From an uncultured Oscillospiraceae bacterium (GTDB taxonomy: Bacteria; Bacillota; Clostridia; Oscillospirales; Oscillospiraceae), in the NCBI GenBank assembly GCA_934565795.1, contig CAKTIM010000024.1, forward strand, positions 1 through 30,827: a stretch of 30,827 bases of DNA, read 5' to 3'. Below the pieces are notes generated by a model. The model did no database searches. It was not told the origin of the DNA and saw only the letters and a list, made by a program, of their open reading frames with translations. Each line of letters opens with the position of its first letter. Position 1 is the first letter of the stretch. A program made the position numbers and the translations under genes. Shown piece by piece: positions 6,260 through 13,857 of this stretch.

Positions 6260-6856
6260 ATGAATCACTATATTACAGGCAGCACCATCCGGCAGCTGCG
6301 GGAAAAGCAGGGGCTGACCCAGCTCCAGCTGGCGGAAAGGATTGCCGTCAGCGATAAGGCGGTGTCAAAATGGGAAAACGGCAGAGGTCTGCCGGATATC
6401 TCCCTGCTGGAGCCGCTGGCCCGGGCGCTTCGGGCTTCCGTGCCGGAGCTGCTGTCCGGGGAGACAGTGGTCAACCAGAACCGCGCGGCCAATCTGCGGC
6501 GCTCCAGGCTGTATGTCTGCCCGGTGTGCGGGAACATCGTTCATTCCATGGGCAGCCTGCCGGTCAGCTGCTGCGGCATCACCCTGCCGCCCCTGGAGCC
6601 GGAGACGCCGGACGACGAGCACGCGGTGCGGTGGGAGCGGATCGAAAACGAGTTCTATATCACCTCCGCCCATCCCATGACAAAGGCGCATTTCATCTCC
6701 TTCGTCGCCTACTGCACGGAGGATCGGTTTGAGCTGGTGAAGCTCTACCCGGAAGGAGAAATGCAGGCCCTCTTCCAGAACCGAGGCAGGGGAACCCTGC
6801 TCTGGTACTGCAACCACCACGGCCTGTTTACACAAATAATCGGCGGAAAAAAGTAA
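6260..6856 (+). CDS. XRE-type HTH regulator fused to a desulfoferrodoxin (superoxide reductase-like) domain
   Basis: The 198-residue protein has an XRE/Cro HTH at 8-63 (LTQLQLAERIAVSDKAVSKW). From residue 84 it follows desulfoferrodoxin. Cys87, Cys90, Cys104 and Cys105 match the FeCys4 rubredoxin-like centre (CPVCGN...SCCG). His121, His138, His144, Cys184 and His187 match the His4Cys site of superoxide reductase (AHPMTKAHF, YCNHHG). The catalytic lysine of the EKH motif is Glu120 here. This suggests a DNA-binding protein that senses superoxide or redox state through iron, or one that uses zinc structurally. AAGGAAG precedes the ATG; a terminator follows. Confidence 0.85.
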   Translation: MNHYITGSTIRQLREKQGLTQLQLAERIAVSDKAVSKWENGRGLPDISLLEPLARALRASVPELLSGETVVNQNRAANLRRSRLYVCPVCGNIVHSMGSLPVSCCGITLPPLEPETPDDEHAVRWERIENEFYITSAHPMTKAHFISFVAYCTEDRFELVKLYPEGEMQALFQNRGRGTLLWYCNHHGLFTQIIGGKK

Positions 6857-6859
6857 ACA

Positions 6860-6894
6860 AAAATCTCCCGACCCACCCCAGGCCGGGAGATTTT
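6860..6894 (+). terminator. Terminator after the HTH-desulfoferrodoxin gene
   Basis: AAAATCTCCCG (6860-6870) pairs with CGGGAGATTTT (6884-6894) around a 13-nt loop, 4 bases after the stop codon. The stem ends in its own T-run. Confidence 0.85.
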
Positions 6895-6927
6895 GCATGT
6901 GCGCCTCCCGCGTCCCCTACGGATTTA

Positions 6928-7088
6928 GGGCCTATCTGAAAACCGTCAACACGCCCAAACAGCGGATCTTTTCCGCCTGCTGTGCACCATTTTTTCTTGC
7001 AATACACAAAGTATTCCCGCGAAAAAATGGCTTCATCAGGTGGAAAATCTCTCGCTGTTGGTCATATTCCCGATTTTCAGATACGCCC
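6928..7088 (+). mobile_element. MITE-like palindromic element, 161 bp
   Basis: Terminal inverted repeats GGGCCTATCTGAAAA (6928-6942) and TTTTCAGATACGCCC (7074-7088) match at 14 of 15 positions and are flanked on both sides by TA, a possible target duplication. Internal arms also pair: CAGCGGATCTTTTCC with GGAAAATCTCTCGCTG, and CCATTTTTTC with GAAAAAATGG, so the element can fold into one long hairpin. There is no coding potential. The ends resemble those of IS5-type elements, but the family is not established. Confidence 0.7.
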
Positions 7089-7090
7089 TA

Positions 7091-7296
7091 GGAAATCTTT
7101 TTGATCCGCATTCACCGTTCTGCTATCAAAACCGCAAGGCTGCGGGGGCGTTTATGATTTGTTTTCAATTCTGTGATGCGTCGTTCAAATCCCTGGGTTA
7201 TCTTATCATCAGAAAGGTTGCGGAAGCCGTGAGCCGCTCCTTTCTAGCCGCAGATCCCTCTTTTCTATCTCTCTTCTTTCTAACCCCATTTGCACC
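7091..7296 (+). other. Non-coding stretch before the trxB-like gene, possible leader RNA
   Basis: No convincing gene is present. The open frame running through this stretch into the flavoprotein has no ribosome site and no family resemblance. Short complementary arms occur (for example near 7136-7153), and a pyrimidine-rich run at 7255-7285 precedes a strong terminator. It could be a regulatory leader or a short RNA; I do not recognise a known riboswitch. Confidence 0.3.
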
Positions 7297-7336
7297 GAGC
7301 GTCCCGCTGATTTTCAGCGGGACGCTCAATTTTTTG
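7297..7336 (+). terminator. Strong intrinsic terminator just upstream of the trxB-like gene
   Basis: GAGCGTCCCGCTGA (7297-7310) pairs perfectly with 7314-7327 around TTT, then AATTTTTT. It ends only 28 bases before the start at 7364, so it is either the end of an upstream RNA or an attenuator controlling the flavoprotein gene. Confidence 0.9.
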
Positions 7337-7363
7337 TATGAAGGGGCTTTGCAGGGAGAAGCT

Positions 7364-8308
7364 ATGAAAAAGGGGGCTTTTGGAATGGAAGAACGGAATG
7401 CGGATATTCTGATCCTGGGTGCGGGGTGCGCCGGGCTGACGGCGGGGCTGTATGCCGCCCGGGCGGGGAAGCGGGCGGTGATTCTGGAGCGGGGTGTGCC
7501 CGGCGGGCAGGCGGCGCTGCCGGGACGGATTGATAACTACCCCGGTCTGCCGGGCATCGACGGGGCGAGCCTGATGCAGCGATTGCGGCAGCAGGCCTGT
7601 GACGCCGGGGCAGAGCTGATCTGCACGGATGTGCGCCAGGTGTCCTTGGCAGAAAAGCGGGTGCAGACGGGAGCGGGTGATTTTAGCGCCCCTGCAATGA
7701 TCCTTACCACCGGGGCGGAGCCGAGGACGCTGGGCATTCCGGGGGAGACGCGGTTCCGGGGCCGGGGCGTCAGCTACTGCGCCAGCTGCGACGGCTTTTT
7801 CTACCGGGGCCGGGAGGTCTATGTGGTGGGCGGCGGCAACAGCGCCGGAGAGGAGGCGCTCCATCTGGCCGCTCTGGCAAGCAGGGTGCACATTCTGGTG
7901 CGCGGCGGCTCCATGCGGTGCGACGACGCCACCGCCCGGCAGCTGAGGGGAGCGCCCAATCTTTCCGTGGAGCTGCATCGGGCTTTGCGGGAAATCCGGG
8001 GCGGGGAGAATATCGAAACGCTTCTGATCGAGGACACCCAATCCGGGGCGGTGTCTGCCGTGGAGGCAAAAAACGCCGGCGTGTTCATTTTCATCGGCTA
8101 CCGTCCGGCCTCCGGCCTGTTTGCCGGGACGCTGGAGATGGACAGCGCCGGTTATCTGCTGACGGACGAAAACTTGCAGACCAATATCCCCGGTGTATTC
8201 GCTGCCGGGGATGTGCGGCGCAAGGCGCTGCGGCAGATTGTCACCGCCGCGGCAGACGGTGCGCTGGCTGCGGTTCAGGCTTGTAAGTTTCTACAGAATG
8301 TGCTATGA
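7364..8308 (+). CDS. Thioredoxin reductase-like FAD-dependent disulfide reductase
   Basis: A 314-residue flavoprotein of the low-molecular-weight thioredoxin reductase family. The FAD motif is GAGCAG (19-24), the redox-active pair is CASC (139-142), the nucleotide motif is VGGGNSAGEEA (from 155), and GVFAAGDV lies near the C terminus. The HRRxxxR motif that binds the NADPH phosphate is missing (VRGGSMR instead), so the electron donor may not be NADPH. The start at 7364 has GGGAG ten bases upstream; ATG 7385 is an alternative. No thioredoxin gene is adjacent. The MFS gene follows within 32 bases. Confidence 0.85.
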   Translation: MKKGAFGMEERNADILILGAGCAGLTAGLYAARAGKRAVILERGVPGGQAALPGRIDNYPGLPGIDGASLMQRLRQQACDAGAELICTDVRQVSLAEKRVQTGAGDFSAPAMILTTGAEPRTLGIPGETRFRGRGVSYCASCDGFFYRGREVYVVGGGNSAGEEALHLAALASRVHILVRGGSMRCDDATARQLRGAPNLSVELHRALREIRGGENIETLLIEDTQSGAVSAVEAKNAGVFIFIGYRPASGLFAGTLEMDSAGYLLTDENLQTNIPGVFAAGDVRRKALRQIVTAAADGALAAVQACKFLQNVL

Positions 8309-8309
8309 T
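8281..8309 (+). promoter_or_regulatory. Possible internal promoter for the MFS gene
   Basis: TTGTAA (8281-8286), a 17-bp spacer and TATGAT (8304-8309) overlap the stop codon of the flavoprotein gene and lie 31 bases before the MFS start. Confidence 0.5.
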
Positions 8310-8339
8310 TGTCCCAAGGGCAGCACTGCGCTGCGCAAA

Positions 8340-9518
8340 ATGGGGGCGGATAGTGTGATTATCAAGAATAGAACCGTGGGCTATTCCGCCGTTCAGGGCT
8401 TTTTCTGGACGGGCTACGCGGGCATCATGGGCTATTGCAGCATGTATCTGCTGTATGCAGGCTTTGATAACAGCCAGGTGGGCCTGCTGATTGCGGCGGC
8501 GGGGCTGCTGTCCGCCCTGCTTCAGCCGGTGGCGGCAAGCTATGCCGACCGGCCCGGCGGCGTTCCGCTGAAATGGATCGTATTCCTCACCGAGGCGGTC
8601 AACCTGGCCTGCGCGCTGGTGCTGTGCCTGACCGGGCGGAATCGGATCGCCGCCGGGGTGTGCTATGGCGTGTGCATGGTGCTGCTCCAGATGACCACGC
8701 CTCTAGTCAATTCCATGGGCATTGCCACGGTGAACGGGGGCGAGCGGATGAATTTTGGCGTGGCACGGGGCTTCGGCTCCCTGGGCTACGGCGCGTCGGC
8801 CTATCTGATCGGTGTGCTCACCCGTCGCTTTGGGGAGCCTGCGGTGCCGGTGAGCATGGCGGCGGGGCTGGCGCTGGTGCTTCTATTCGTGGCGGATTAT
8901 CCCAGCCCCCGCCCGGCCCGGGAGGAGAAGGCGGCGACGCCCCCCAAGGGCGGCTTTCTGCGCCGGTATCCCCGGTTCTGCTGTGTGCTGGTGGGGCTGG
9001 TGCTGATCTTCATCAGCCATGCGGTGCTCAACAGCTTTACCTATCAGATCGTGGTATACAAGGGCGGCGACAGTCAGAATATGGGCACGGCCATGTTCCT
9101 GGCCTCGCTGATGGAGCTGCCGGTGATGTTCCTTTTCGGCTGGATGCAGCGAAAGGTGCGCTGCGATATCTGGTTCCGCGTCTCCGGCGTATTCTTCCTG
9201 CTAAAGACGTTGGGCACCTGGCTGTGTGCGGATATGGCGGGCTTTTACGCCATCCAGCTGTGCCAGATGGGCGGCTTTGCCCTGATGACAGTCAGCTCGG
9301 TGTTTTACATCAATTCTCTCATGTCCCCCGGCGACTCGGTGAAGGGCCAGGCCTGCTTCACTGTGACCATGACCCTGGGTAATGTGCTGGGGGCCATCGC
9401 CGCTGGTCGTATTCTGGACAGCCTGGGCGTTCCTGCCATGCTGCTGTTCGCCACCGCCTGCGCTTTTCTTGGCGCGGTGATCGTGCTGGCATTTACGCAG
9501 AAAACGCAGAAGGCGTGA
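8340..9518 (+). CDS. MFS transporter (12 membrane segments, sugar/nucleoside-symporter-like)
   Basis: A 392-residue integral membrane protein with about twelve hydrophobic segments split by a central loop near residues 185-205 (PSPRPAREEKAATPPKG). The N-terminal start YSAVQGFFWTGYAGIMGYCSMYLLYAGF and the loop YADRPGG fit the MFS_1-like/NHS branch of the major facilitator superfamily. The start is uncertain: ATG 8340 lacks a clear ribosome site, while GTG 8355 has GGGGGCGG upstream. The substrate cannot be read from the sequence. It may share a transcript with the flavoprotein or use the internal promoter. Confidence 0.85.
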   Translation: MGADSVIIKNRTVGYSAVQGFFWTGYAGIMGYCSMYLLYAGFDNSQVGLLIAAAGLLSALLQPVAASYADRPGGVPLKWIVFLTEAVNLACALVLCLTGRNRIAAGVCYGVCMVLLQMTTPLVNSMGIATVNGGERMNFGVARGFGSLGYGASAYLIGVLTRRFGEPAVPVSMAAGLALVLLFVADYPSPRPAREEKAATPPKGGFLRRYPRFCCVLVGLVLIFISHAVLNSFTYQIVVYKGGDSQNMGTAMFLASLMELPVMFLFGWMQRKVRCDIWFRVSGVFFLLKTLGTWLCADMAGFYAIQLCQMGGFALMTVSSVFYINSLMSPGDSVKGQACFTVTMTLGNVLGAIAAGRILDSLGVPAMLLFATACAFLGAVIVLAFTQKTQKA

Positions 9519-9524
9519 AAATCT

Positions 9525-9781
9525 CCCCTGAAAGGTTTAGCAGGTGTAGCTGTCTTCGACGGCGTACAGCTGCTTAATGCAAAGCGGAGGAGGGCCGCGC
9601 GCAGCGTGGCGGAGGGGTTGCGCGGTAGGGGGAATAGGGCTTAAAAAATTAGGGCGAATTCGCAGAATGTGTAAGTTTGCATTCTACGGATTCGCCTTGA
9701 TTTTTATGAAGCAGGGAGTGCCTGCCGCGAAACCTCTCAGTTAGCCCTTGCGGGCTGCCAGCTCCCCTTTCAGGGGAGCCA
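9525..9781. repeat. Composite intergenic repeat, copy 1
   Basis: A non-coding block bounded by CCCCTGAAAGG and its inverse CCTTTCAGGGG, lying between two converging genes. Read on the minus strand it contains three modules: a GGGGAGCTGGCAGCC arm with a hairpin, a palindrome around GGCGAATTCG (9652-9698), and a module with GCTGTACGCCGTCGA. The same three modules in the same order form 27417-27661. The palindrome has T-rich tails both ways, so it may terminate both flanking transcripts. Confidence 0.85.
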
Positions 9782-9790
9782 AGGGCGTGG

Positions 9791-10606
9791 CTAGGGTTCG
9801 AGGCCTTGTTTGAAGCGGCGCATCATTTCGTTGGTCAGGCTGTAGTCGTCGGGCTGAAGCTCGATGTCCTCCCGGCGTATCCATTGGGCGTACTTGAGTT
9901 CGTGCTCGTCCATGTGGATGGTCTCGTCCCCGTCCAGCTCGCAGTAGAAGCCCAGCAGCAGGTCGTTGGCGATGCCCCAGGGCTGGGAGGCGAAGTAGCG
10001 GATGTTCTTGACCCGAACGCCCACCTCCTCCATGACCTCCCGGCGGACGGTCTCCTCGGCGGTCTCGCCGATCTCCGTGAAGCCAGCCACCAAAGCGTTG
10101 GGCGTAAAGCCGGTGCGGTAGCGGGTGAGCAGCAGCCGATCTCCGTTCTTGATGCCCACAATGACGGCAGGCATGATCCTGGGGTAGAATTTCCTGCCGC
10201 AGCTGGGGCAGGCCATGGCCCGCTCCGTTTCGGAGTGGGTCGTTTTTGCGCCGCACCGGCCGCAGAATTGGGCATCCCGGTACCAGTCCGCCAGGTGCTT
10301 GCCGGTGAGGAGGGCGAACATCTCCGCCCTGGGCAGCCGCTGCTCCCGGCGCAGCTGCCGCACTCCCTGGTAGGTAAGCCCCTGGGGGATATTTTCGGGG
10401 TTGAGCAAAAGAAAATAGCGCCGGTCGTCCAGGCAGAAGAGGTAGCGGTAATCCCGCTGCCCCAGCTCGCTTACCTGGGGAAAGCCTGCGTCCGGGCGCA
10501 GCAGCACCGCCTCATCCCGGAAGCAGAGCACCGCATCCTCCGGCGCGGGGACAGCCTGGGGGTGATATTCGTTGTGCAGCACGTGGGGGAAAATATCCTG
10601 AATCAT
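9791..10606 (-). CDS. nudC: NAD(+) diphosphatase-type Nudix hydrolase with zinc ribbon
   Basis: A 271-residue protein with NudC architecture: an N-terminal domain (1-110), a zinc ribbon with Cys115, Cys118, Cys133 and Cys136 (CGRCG...CPSCG), and a Nudix domain whose box GX5EX7REVMEEVGV spans 175-197 complete. It is followed by SQPW (207-210), the NudC-type specificity motif, though the usual PFPxS continuation is GIAND here. Family members hydrolyse NAD(H) to NMN(H) and AMP and can remove NAD caps from RNA. The ATG at 10606 follows AGGAAAGG and is one base after the amidohydrolase stop. Third gene of the uxaC transcript. Confidence 0.88.
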   Translation of the reverse strand: MIQDIFPHVLHNEYHPQAVPAPEDAVLCFRDEAVLLRPDAGFPQVSELGQRDYRYLFCLDDRRYFLLLNPENIPQGLTYQGVRQLRREQRLPRAEMFALLTGKHLADWYRDAQFCGRCGAKTTHSETERAMACPSCGRKFYPRIMPAVIVGIKNGDRLLLTRYRTGFTPNALVAGFTEIGETAEETVRREVMEEVGVRVKNIRYFASQPWGIANDLLLGFYCELDGDETIHMDEHELKYAQWIRREDIELQPDDYSLTNEMMRRFKQGLEP

Positions 10607-10607
10607 G

Positions 10608-11459
10608 TTAACAAAACCTTTCCTGAATTGCCTGCGCGCCCTTTTGCAGAAGCGGCTCGGCCTGCGCGCCGAGGATATCCCGGAACAGGGCATACTCCGT
10701 CAGCGCGGCGTGGGGGACGGCCCAGGCTCCGGCGTCGGTGCCGGGGGCCAGCAGGCCGCCCAGGGCGGCAAAGCGGGATACATTTTCTTCCGCCGAGGCA
10801 AGAATCTGCCGGACGGCATCCTCGTTGAACCGTCCCCTGCCCCGCAGGTTGCCAATGGTGGAGAGGGTGGGCACCCAAACAACGCCGTTTTCCGCCATGG
10901 CGTGAAGAACTTCATCGTCCAGGTAGGCCCCGTGCTCAATGGAGTCCACCCCCGCCTGGGCGGCGGCCTGGACGGTGCGCGCGCCGTTGGCGTGGGCCAT
11001 TACGGCGAAGCCCTCCTCATGGGCAATGTGGATCAGCTCCCCGATCAGCGCCGGGGGCAGCCCTTCCTCGGTGAGCACGCCGGGGCGGTCAAAATCCATC
11101 AGACCGGAGATCATGAGCTTCACAAAATTCGCCCCCTGGGCCCGCATGCTGCCGACCAAAGCGGCATATTGGCGGATATCTTCGTATTTCGTGCCGATGA
11201 ATCCGCCGTAGTGCCCCGCCATGCACAGCGGGGCCAGGGGCGTAACCAGGCGGATGCCGTACGCCGGTGCCAGGGCGCGGGCCTTGGCACCCACGCCCCA
11301 GCGGTCGCCTCCCTCCCGCAGGTAGGTAAAGCCTGCGGCCCGGTAGCGCTCCAGTCTGGCGCGGAGCAGCGATTCATCCGGCCCAGCCCGGTGGGCGGCA
11401 ATGGCGGCCCTCCAGTCCCGGCCGTCCAGAACCATGTGAATGTGACAGTCGCAGTACAT
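10608..11459 (-). CDS. Metal-dependent amidohydrolase, substrate unknown
   Basis: A 283-residue TIM-barrel hydrolase of the amidohydrolase superfamily. Metal-binding signatures appear in order: CHIH near the N terminus (HxH), a lysine in VKLMISG that may be carbamylated, AHANG and EHGAY (two histidines), and GTDAG with the catalytic aspartate. This is the pattern of the imidazolonepropionase/prolidase-like branch. It starts 6 bases after the uxaC stop without a clear ribosome site, so it is probably translationally coupled. Its place between glucuronate isomerase and NudC does not define a substrate. Confidence 0.82.
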   Translation of the reverse strand: MYCDCHIHMVLDGRDWRAAIAAHRAGPDESLLRARLERYRAAGFTYLREGGDRWGVGAKARALAPAYGIRLVTPLAPLCMAGHYGGFIGTKYEDIRQYAALVGSMRAQGANFVKLMISGLMDFDRPGVLTEEGLPPALIGELIHIAHEEGFAVMAHANGARTVQAAAQAGVDSIEHGAYLDDEVLHAMAENGVVWVPTLSTIGNLRGRGRFNEDAVRQILASAEENVSRFAALGGLLAPGTDAGAWAVPHAALTEYALFRDILGAQAEPLLQKGAQAIQERFC

Positions 11460-11465
11460 AGGCGG

Positions 11466-12881
11466 TCAGATCAGCTCGTCAAAGCGGAAGTAGTGCAGGG
11501 TGTTGTTGTAGCTGATGTTTTCCACCATTTTCCCCAGGCGCTCCAGGTCGGCGGGATACTCGCCGTCCTCCACCAGGCGGCCAAAGAGGTTGCACAGGAT
11601 ACGGCGGAAGTATTCGTGCCGGGTGTAGCTCAGGAAGGAGCGGGAGTCGGTGAGCATGCCGTTGAAGGTGCCCATGACGCCCAGGCTCATCAGGCTGGTC
11701 ATCTGGGCCTCCATGCCGGGCTTGTTGTCATTGAACCACCAGGCGGAGCCCTGCTGCACCCGGCCGGGGACGGGGGAGTCGGTCTGGAAAGCCCCGATCA
11801 GCGCCCCAATCACGCCGTTGTCCGCAGGGTTCAGGGAGTAGAGAATGGTCTTGGGCAGGGCGTCCTCCGCCTCCAGTGTGCTCAGCAGCCGGGCAAGGCT
11901 GGCGGCGTTGGGCTGGTCGTTGATGCTGTCGTAGCCGGTGTCCGGGCCGATCTTGGCGAACATCTTGGCCGAGGTATTGCGCAGACAGGCAAAGTGGAAC
12001 TGGCTGACCCAGTCCAGGCGGCGGTATTCCCGGCTCACCGCCACCAGCAGGGCGGTGTGGTAGGCCAGCTGCTCTTGCTGGGTGATGGCCTGGCCTGCCT
12101 TGGCCCGGGCCAGAATATCGTCCAGCTGGGTTTCCTCCGCCTCCACGCAGAAGCAGAAGTCAAGCCCGTGGTCGGCCACCCGGCAGCGGTGGTCGTTGAA
12201 GTAGCCAATGCGCTGAATCAAGGCCCGGCGCATGTCCTGCATGGTTTCGATGGGGAAGCCCACCGCCTGCTCCAGCCGGGCAACATAGGCGGGGAAGCTG
12301 GGCTTGTCAGCCCGCATGGCCTGATCCGGCCGGAAGGCGGGCAGCACCACAGCGGGGGCCGTGGGGTCGGCGGCCAGCAGCTCATGCCAGTGCAGATCGT
12401 CCGCCGGGTCGTCGGTGGTGCAGATCAGCCTGACGTTGGATTTGCGGATGATGCCCCGGGCGGACATATCCGGCTGGGCCAGAATGGCGCTGCATTTCTC
12501 GTAGATTCCCATGGCGTTTTCGCCGCACAGGGGCTGGGTGATGCCGAAGTAGCGCTGAAGCTCCAGATGCGTCCAGTGATACAGGGGGTTCCCGATGAGG
12601 TTGGGCATGGTTTCTGCCCACTTCTGGAATTTTTCAGCCGGGTCGGCGGGGCCGGTCACATAGTATTCCGGCACGCCGCAGGCGCGCATGACCCGCCACT
12701 TGTAGTGGTCGCCGCCCAGCCAGACCTCGGTGATGGACTGGTAGCGCTTGTCCTCATAGATTTCCTGGGGATTGATGTGGCAGTGATAGTCAATGATGGG
12801 CATCTTTTCCGCGTGGTCGTGGTAGAGCGTTTTTGCGGTCTGCGTTTTCAGCAGAAAATCCGCATCCATAAAAGGCGTCAT
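11466..12881 (-). CDS. uxaC: Glucuronate isomerase
   Basis: A 471-residue protein of normal UxaC length. It interconverts D-glucuronate and D-fructuronate (and galacturonate and tagaturonate) in hexuronate breakdown. The N-terminal MTPFMDADFLLKTQTAKTLY and the HxH motif DYHCHINP are typical, as is the central KSNVRLICTTDDPADDLHWH region. The ATG at 12881 has AAGGAG at normal spacing; the longer reading frame upstream crosses the promoter. Other hexuronate genes (uxaB/uxuA/kdgK) are not in the window, so the rest of the pathway must be elsewhere. First gene of a three-gene transcript. Confidence 0.95.
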   Translation of the reverse strand: MTPFMDADFLLKTQTAKTLYHDHAEKMPIIDYHCHINPQEIYEDKRYQSITEVWLGGDHYKWRVMRACGVPEYYVTGPADPAEKFQKWAETMPNLIGNPLYHWTHLELQRYFGITQPLCGENAMGIYEKCSAILAQPDMSARGIIRKSNVRLICTTDDPADDLHWHELLAADPTAPAVVLPAFRPDQAMRADKPSFPAYVARLEQAVGFPIETMQDMRRALIQRIGYFNDHRCRVADHGLDFCFCVEAEETQLDDILARAKAGQAITQQEQLAYHTALLVAVSREYRRLDWVSQFHFACLRNTSAKMFAKIGPDTGYDSINDQPNAASLARLLSTLEAEDALPKTILYSLNPADNGVIGALIGAFQTDSPVPGRVQQGSAWWFNDNKPGMEAQMTSLMSLGVMGTFNGMLTDSRSFLSYTRHEYFRRILCNLFGRLVEDGEYPADLERLGKMVENISYNNTLHYFRFDELI

Positions 12882-12920
12882 ATAGTTATTCTCCTTTTTG
12901 TCTTTGTTCCGGGTATGCCT

Positions 12921-12949
12921 ATGATAAAATAGATTTGCCGCCTCGTCAA
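12921..12949 (-). promoter_or_regulatory. Promoter of the uxaC operon
   Basis: On the minus strand, TTGACG (12949-12944), a 17-bp spacer and TATCAT (12926-12921), 39 bases before the uxaC start. It begins just after the terminator of the upstream psd gene. Confidence 0.75.
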
Positions 12950-12952
12950 TAC

Positions 12953-12986
12953 AAAAAAGCGGTGGACGAAGCATCTGTCCACCGCT
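12953..12986 (-). terminator. Terminator of pssA-psd
   Basis: Minus-strand stem AGCGGTGGAC/GTCCACCGCT (12986-12977 with 12967-12958) around a 9-nt loop, followed by a run of T (plus-strand A run 12953-12958). It lies 4 bases after the psd stop. Confidence 0.92.
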
Positions 12987-12990
12987 GGGG

Positions 12991-13857
12991 TTATTCTGCT
13001 TTGATGCCGATGCGCTCTCCCAGGCGCACCACCGTTTCGGCGTCCTGGGTGGTGTTGCGCAGCAGGTCGGCGTCCAGTATCGCCCGCCCTTTTTGCAGCA
13101 GGACGATCACCGTGGAGCCGCCGAACTCAAAGCGGCCCTTTTCTTCCCCCCGGCGGACGCTGCGGGAGCCGGGGGCGTTGACGATCCGGCCCACCATGGC
13201 CGCGCCCACCTCCATTTGCAGCACTGTGCCGAACTGCTGGCTTTCCAGCAGGGAATACTCCCGGGTGTTCTCCCGATAGATGGGATAGCGGCTGGCGGCG
13301 GCAGGGTTGACCGTGTGAAATACGCCGGGAATCCGGGTGCTGCCCCCCACAAAGCCGGAGTCAATATAGGCATAGCGGTGATAGTCTCCCACCGTCAGGC
13401 GGAACAGCAGCAGCGTACCGCCCAGAAAGCGTTCAGCCAGCGCCTTGCTTTGCAGCAGCCCCTCCAGGGTGTATTCCGTCCCCTTGATCCAGAAGCGGGA
13501 ATCGGGCCGGATGTCATGCACCGTCAGCTTGCTGTCGCAGGGGGCAATCAGATGGGCCGGCGCATCGTCCACAGGACGCTTGCCGGGCAGCACCCGGCGG
13601 GTGAAGAAATCATTGAAGCTGCGAAAGCGCCGCTGCTCGAAATCATCCATGCAGATGTGGTTTTTGCGGATAAACGGCCCCACCGCCAGGGCGGAAACGC
13701 GCCGATCCAGCAGCCATCCCGCCGCACGGCTGACACCGGGGCGGATCATCAGCCTTACCAGCAGCCGCCCGGATCGGGTGCCGTACATCCACTCCAAGAA
13801 GCGATCCTGGCCGTCGTCTCCGGGGACGAGGTTTCCCGTTCGATCCCGCCAGATCAT
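12991..13857 (-). CDS. psd: Phosphatidylserine decarboxylase proenzyme
   Basis: A 288-residue proenzyme that converts phosphatidylserine to phosphatidylethanolamine at the membrane. The self-cleavage motif GGST is at 246-249; cleavage before Ser248 would make the pyruvoyl group. RRFRSFNDFFTRRVLPGKRP (about 76-95) and FRLTVGDYHRYAY (152-164) are conserved in the family. The start at 13857 overlaps the pssA stop by four bases (ATGA), which settles the start; the longer frame upstream is inside pssA. A terminator follows. Confidence 0.95.
   Translation of the reverse strand: MIWRDRTGNLVPGDDGQDRFLEWMYGTRSGRLLVRLMIRPGVSRAAGWLLDRRVSALAVGPFIRKNHICMDDFEQRRFRSFNDFFTRRVLPGKRPVDDAPAHLIAPCDSKLTVHDIRPDSRFWIKGTEYTLEGLLQSKALAERFLGGTLLLFRLTVGDYHRYAYIDSGFVGGSTRIPGVFHTVNPAAASRYPIYRENTREYSLLESQQFGTVLQMEVGAAMVGRIVNAPGSRSVRRGEEKGRFEFGGSTVIVLLQKGRAILDADLLRNTTQDAETVVRLGERIGIKAE

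Noticed and set aside
7040..7363. In-frame N-terminal extension of the trxB-like protein
   Set aside because: It would cross the MITE-like end and a strong terminator, has no ribosome site, and does not resemble the family N terminus.
10605..12932. 775-residue plus-strand open frame
   Set aside because: Antisense to the amidohydrolase and uxaC, both of which show complete family motifs; composition is low-information Gly/Gln/Val/His-rich.
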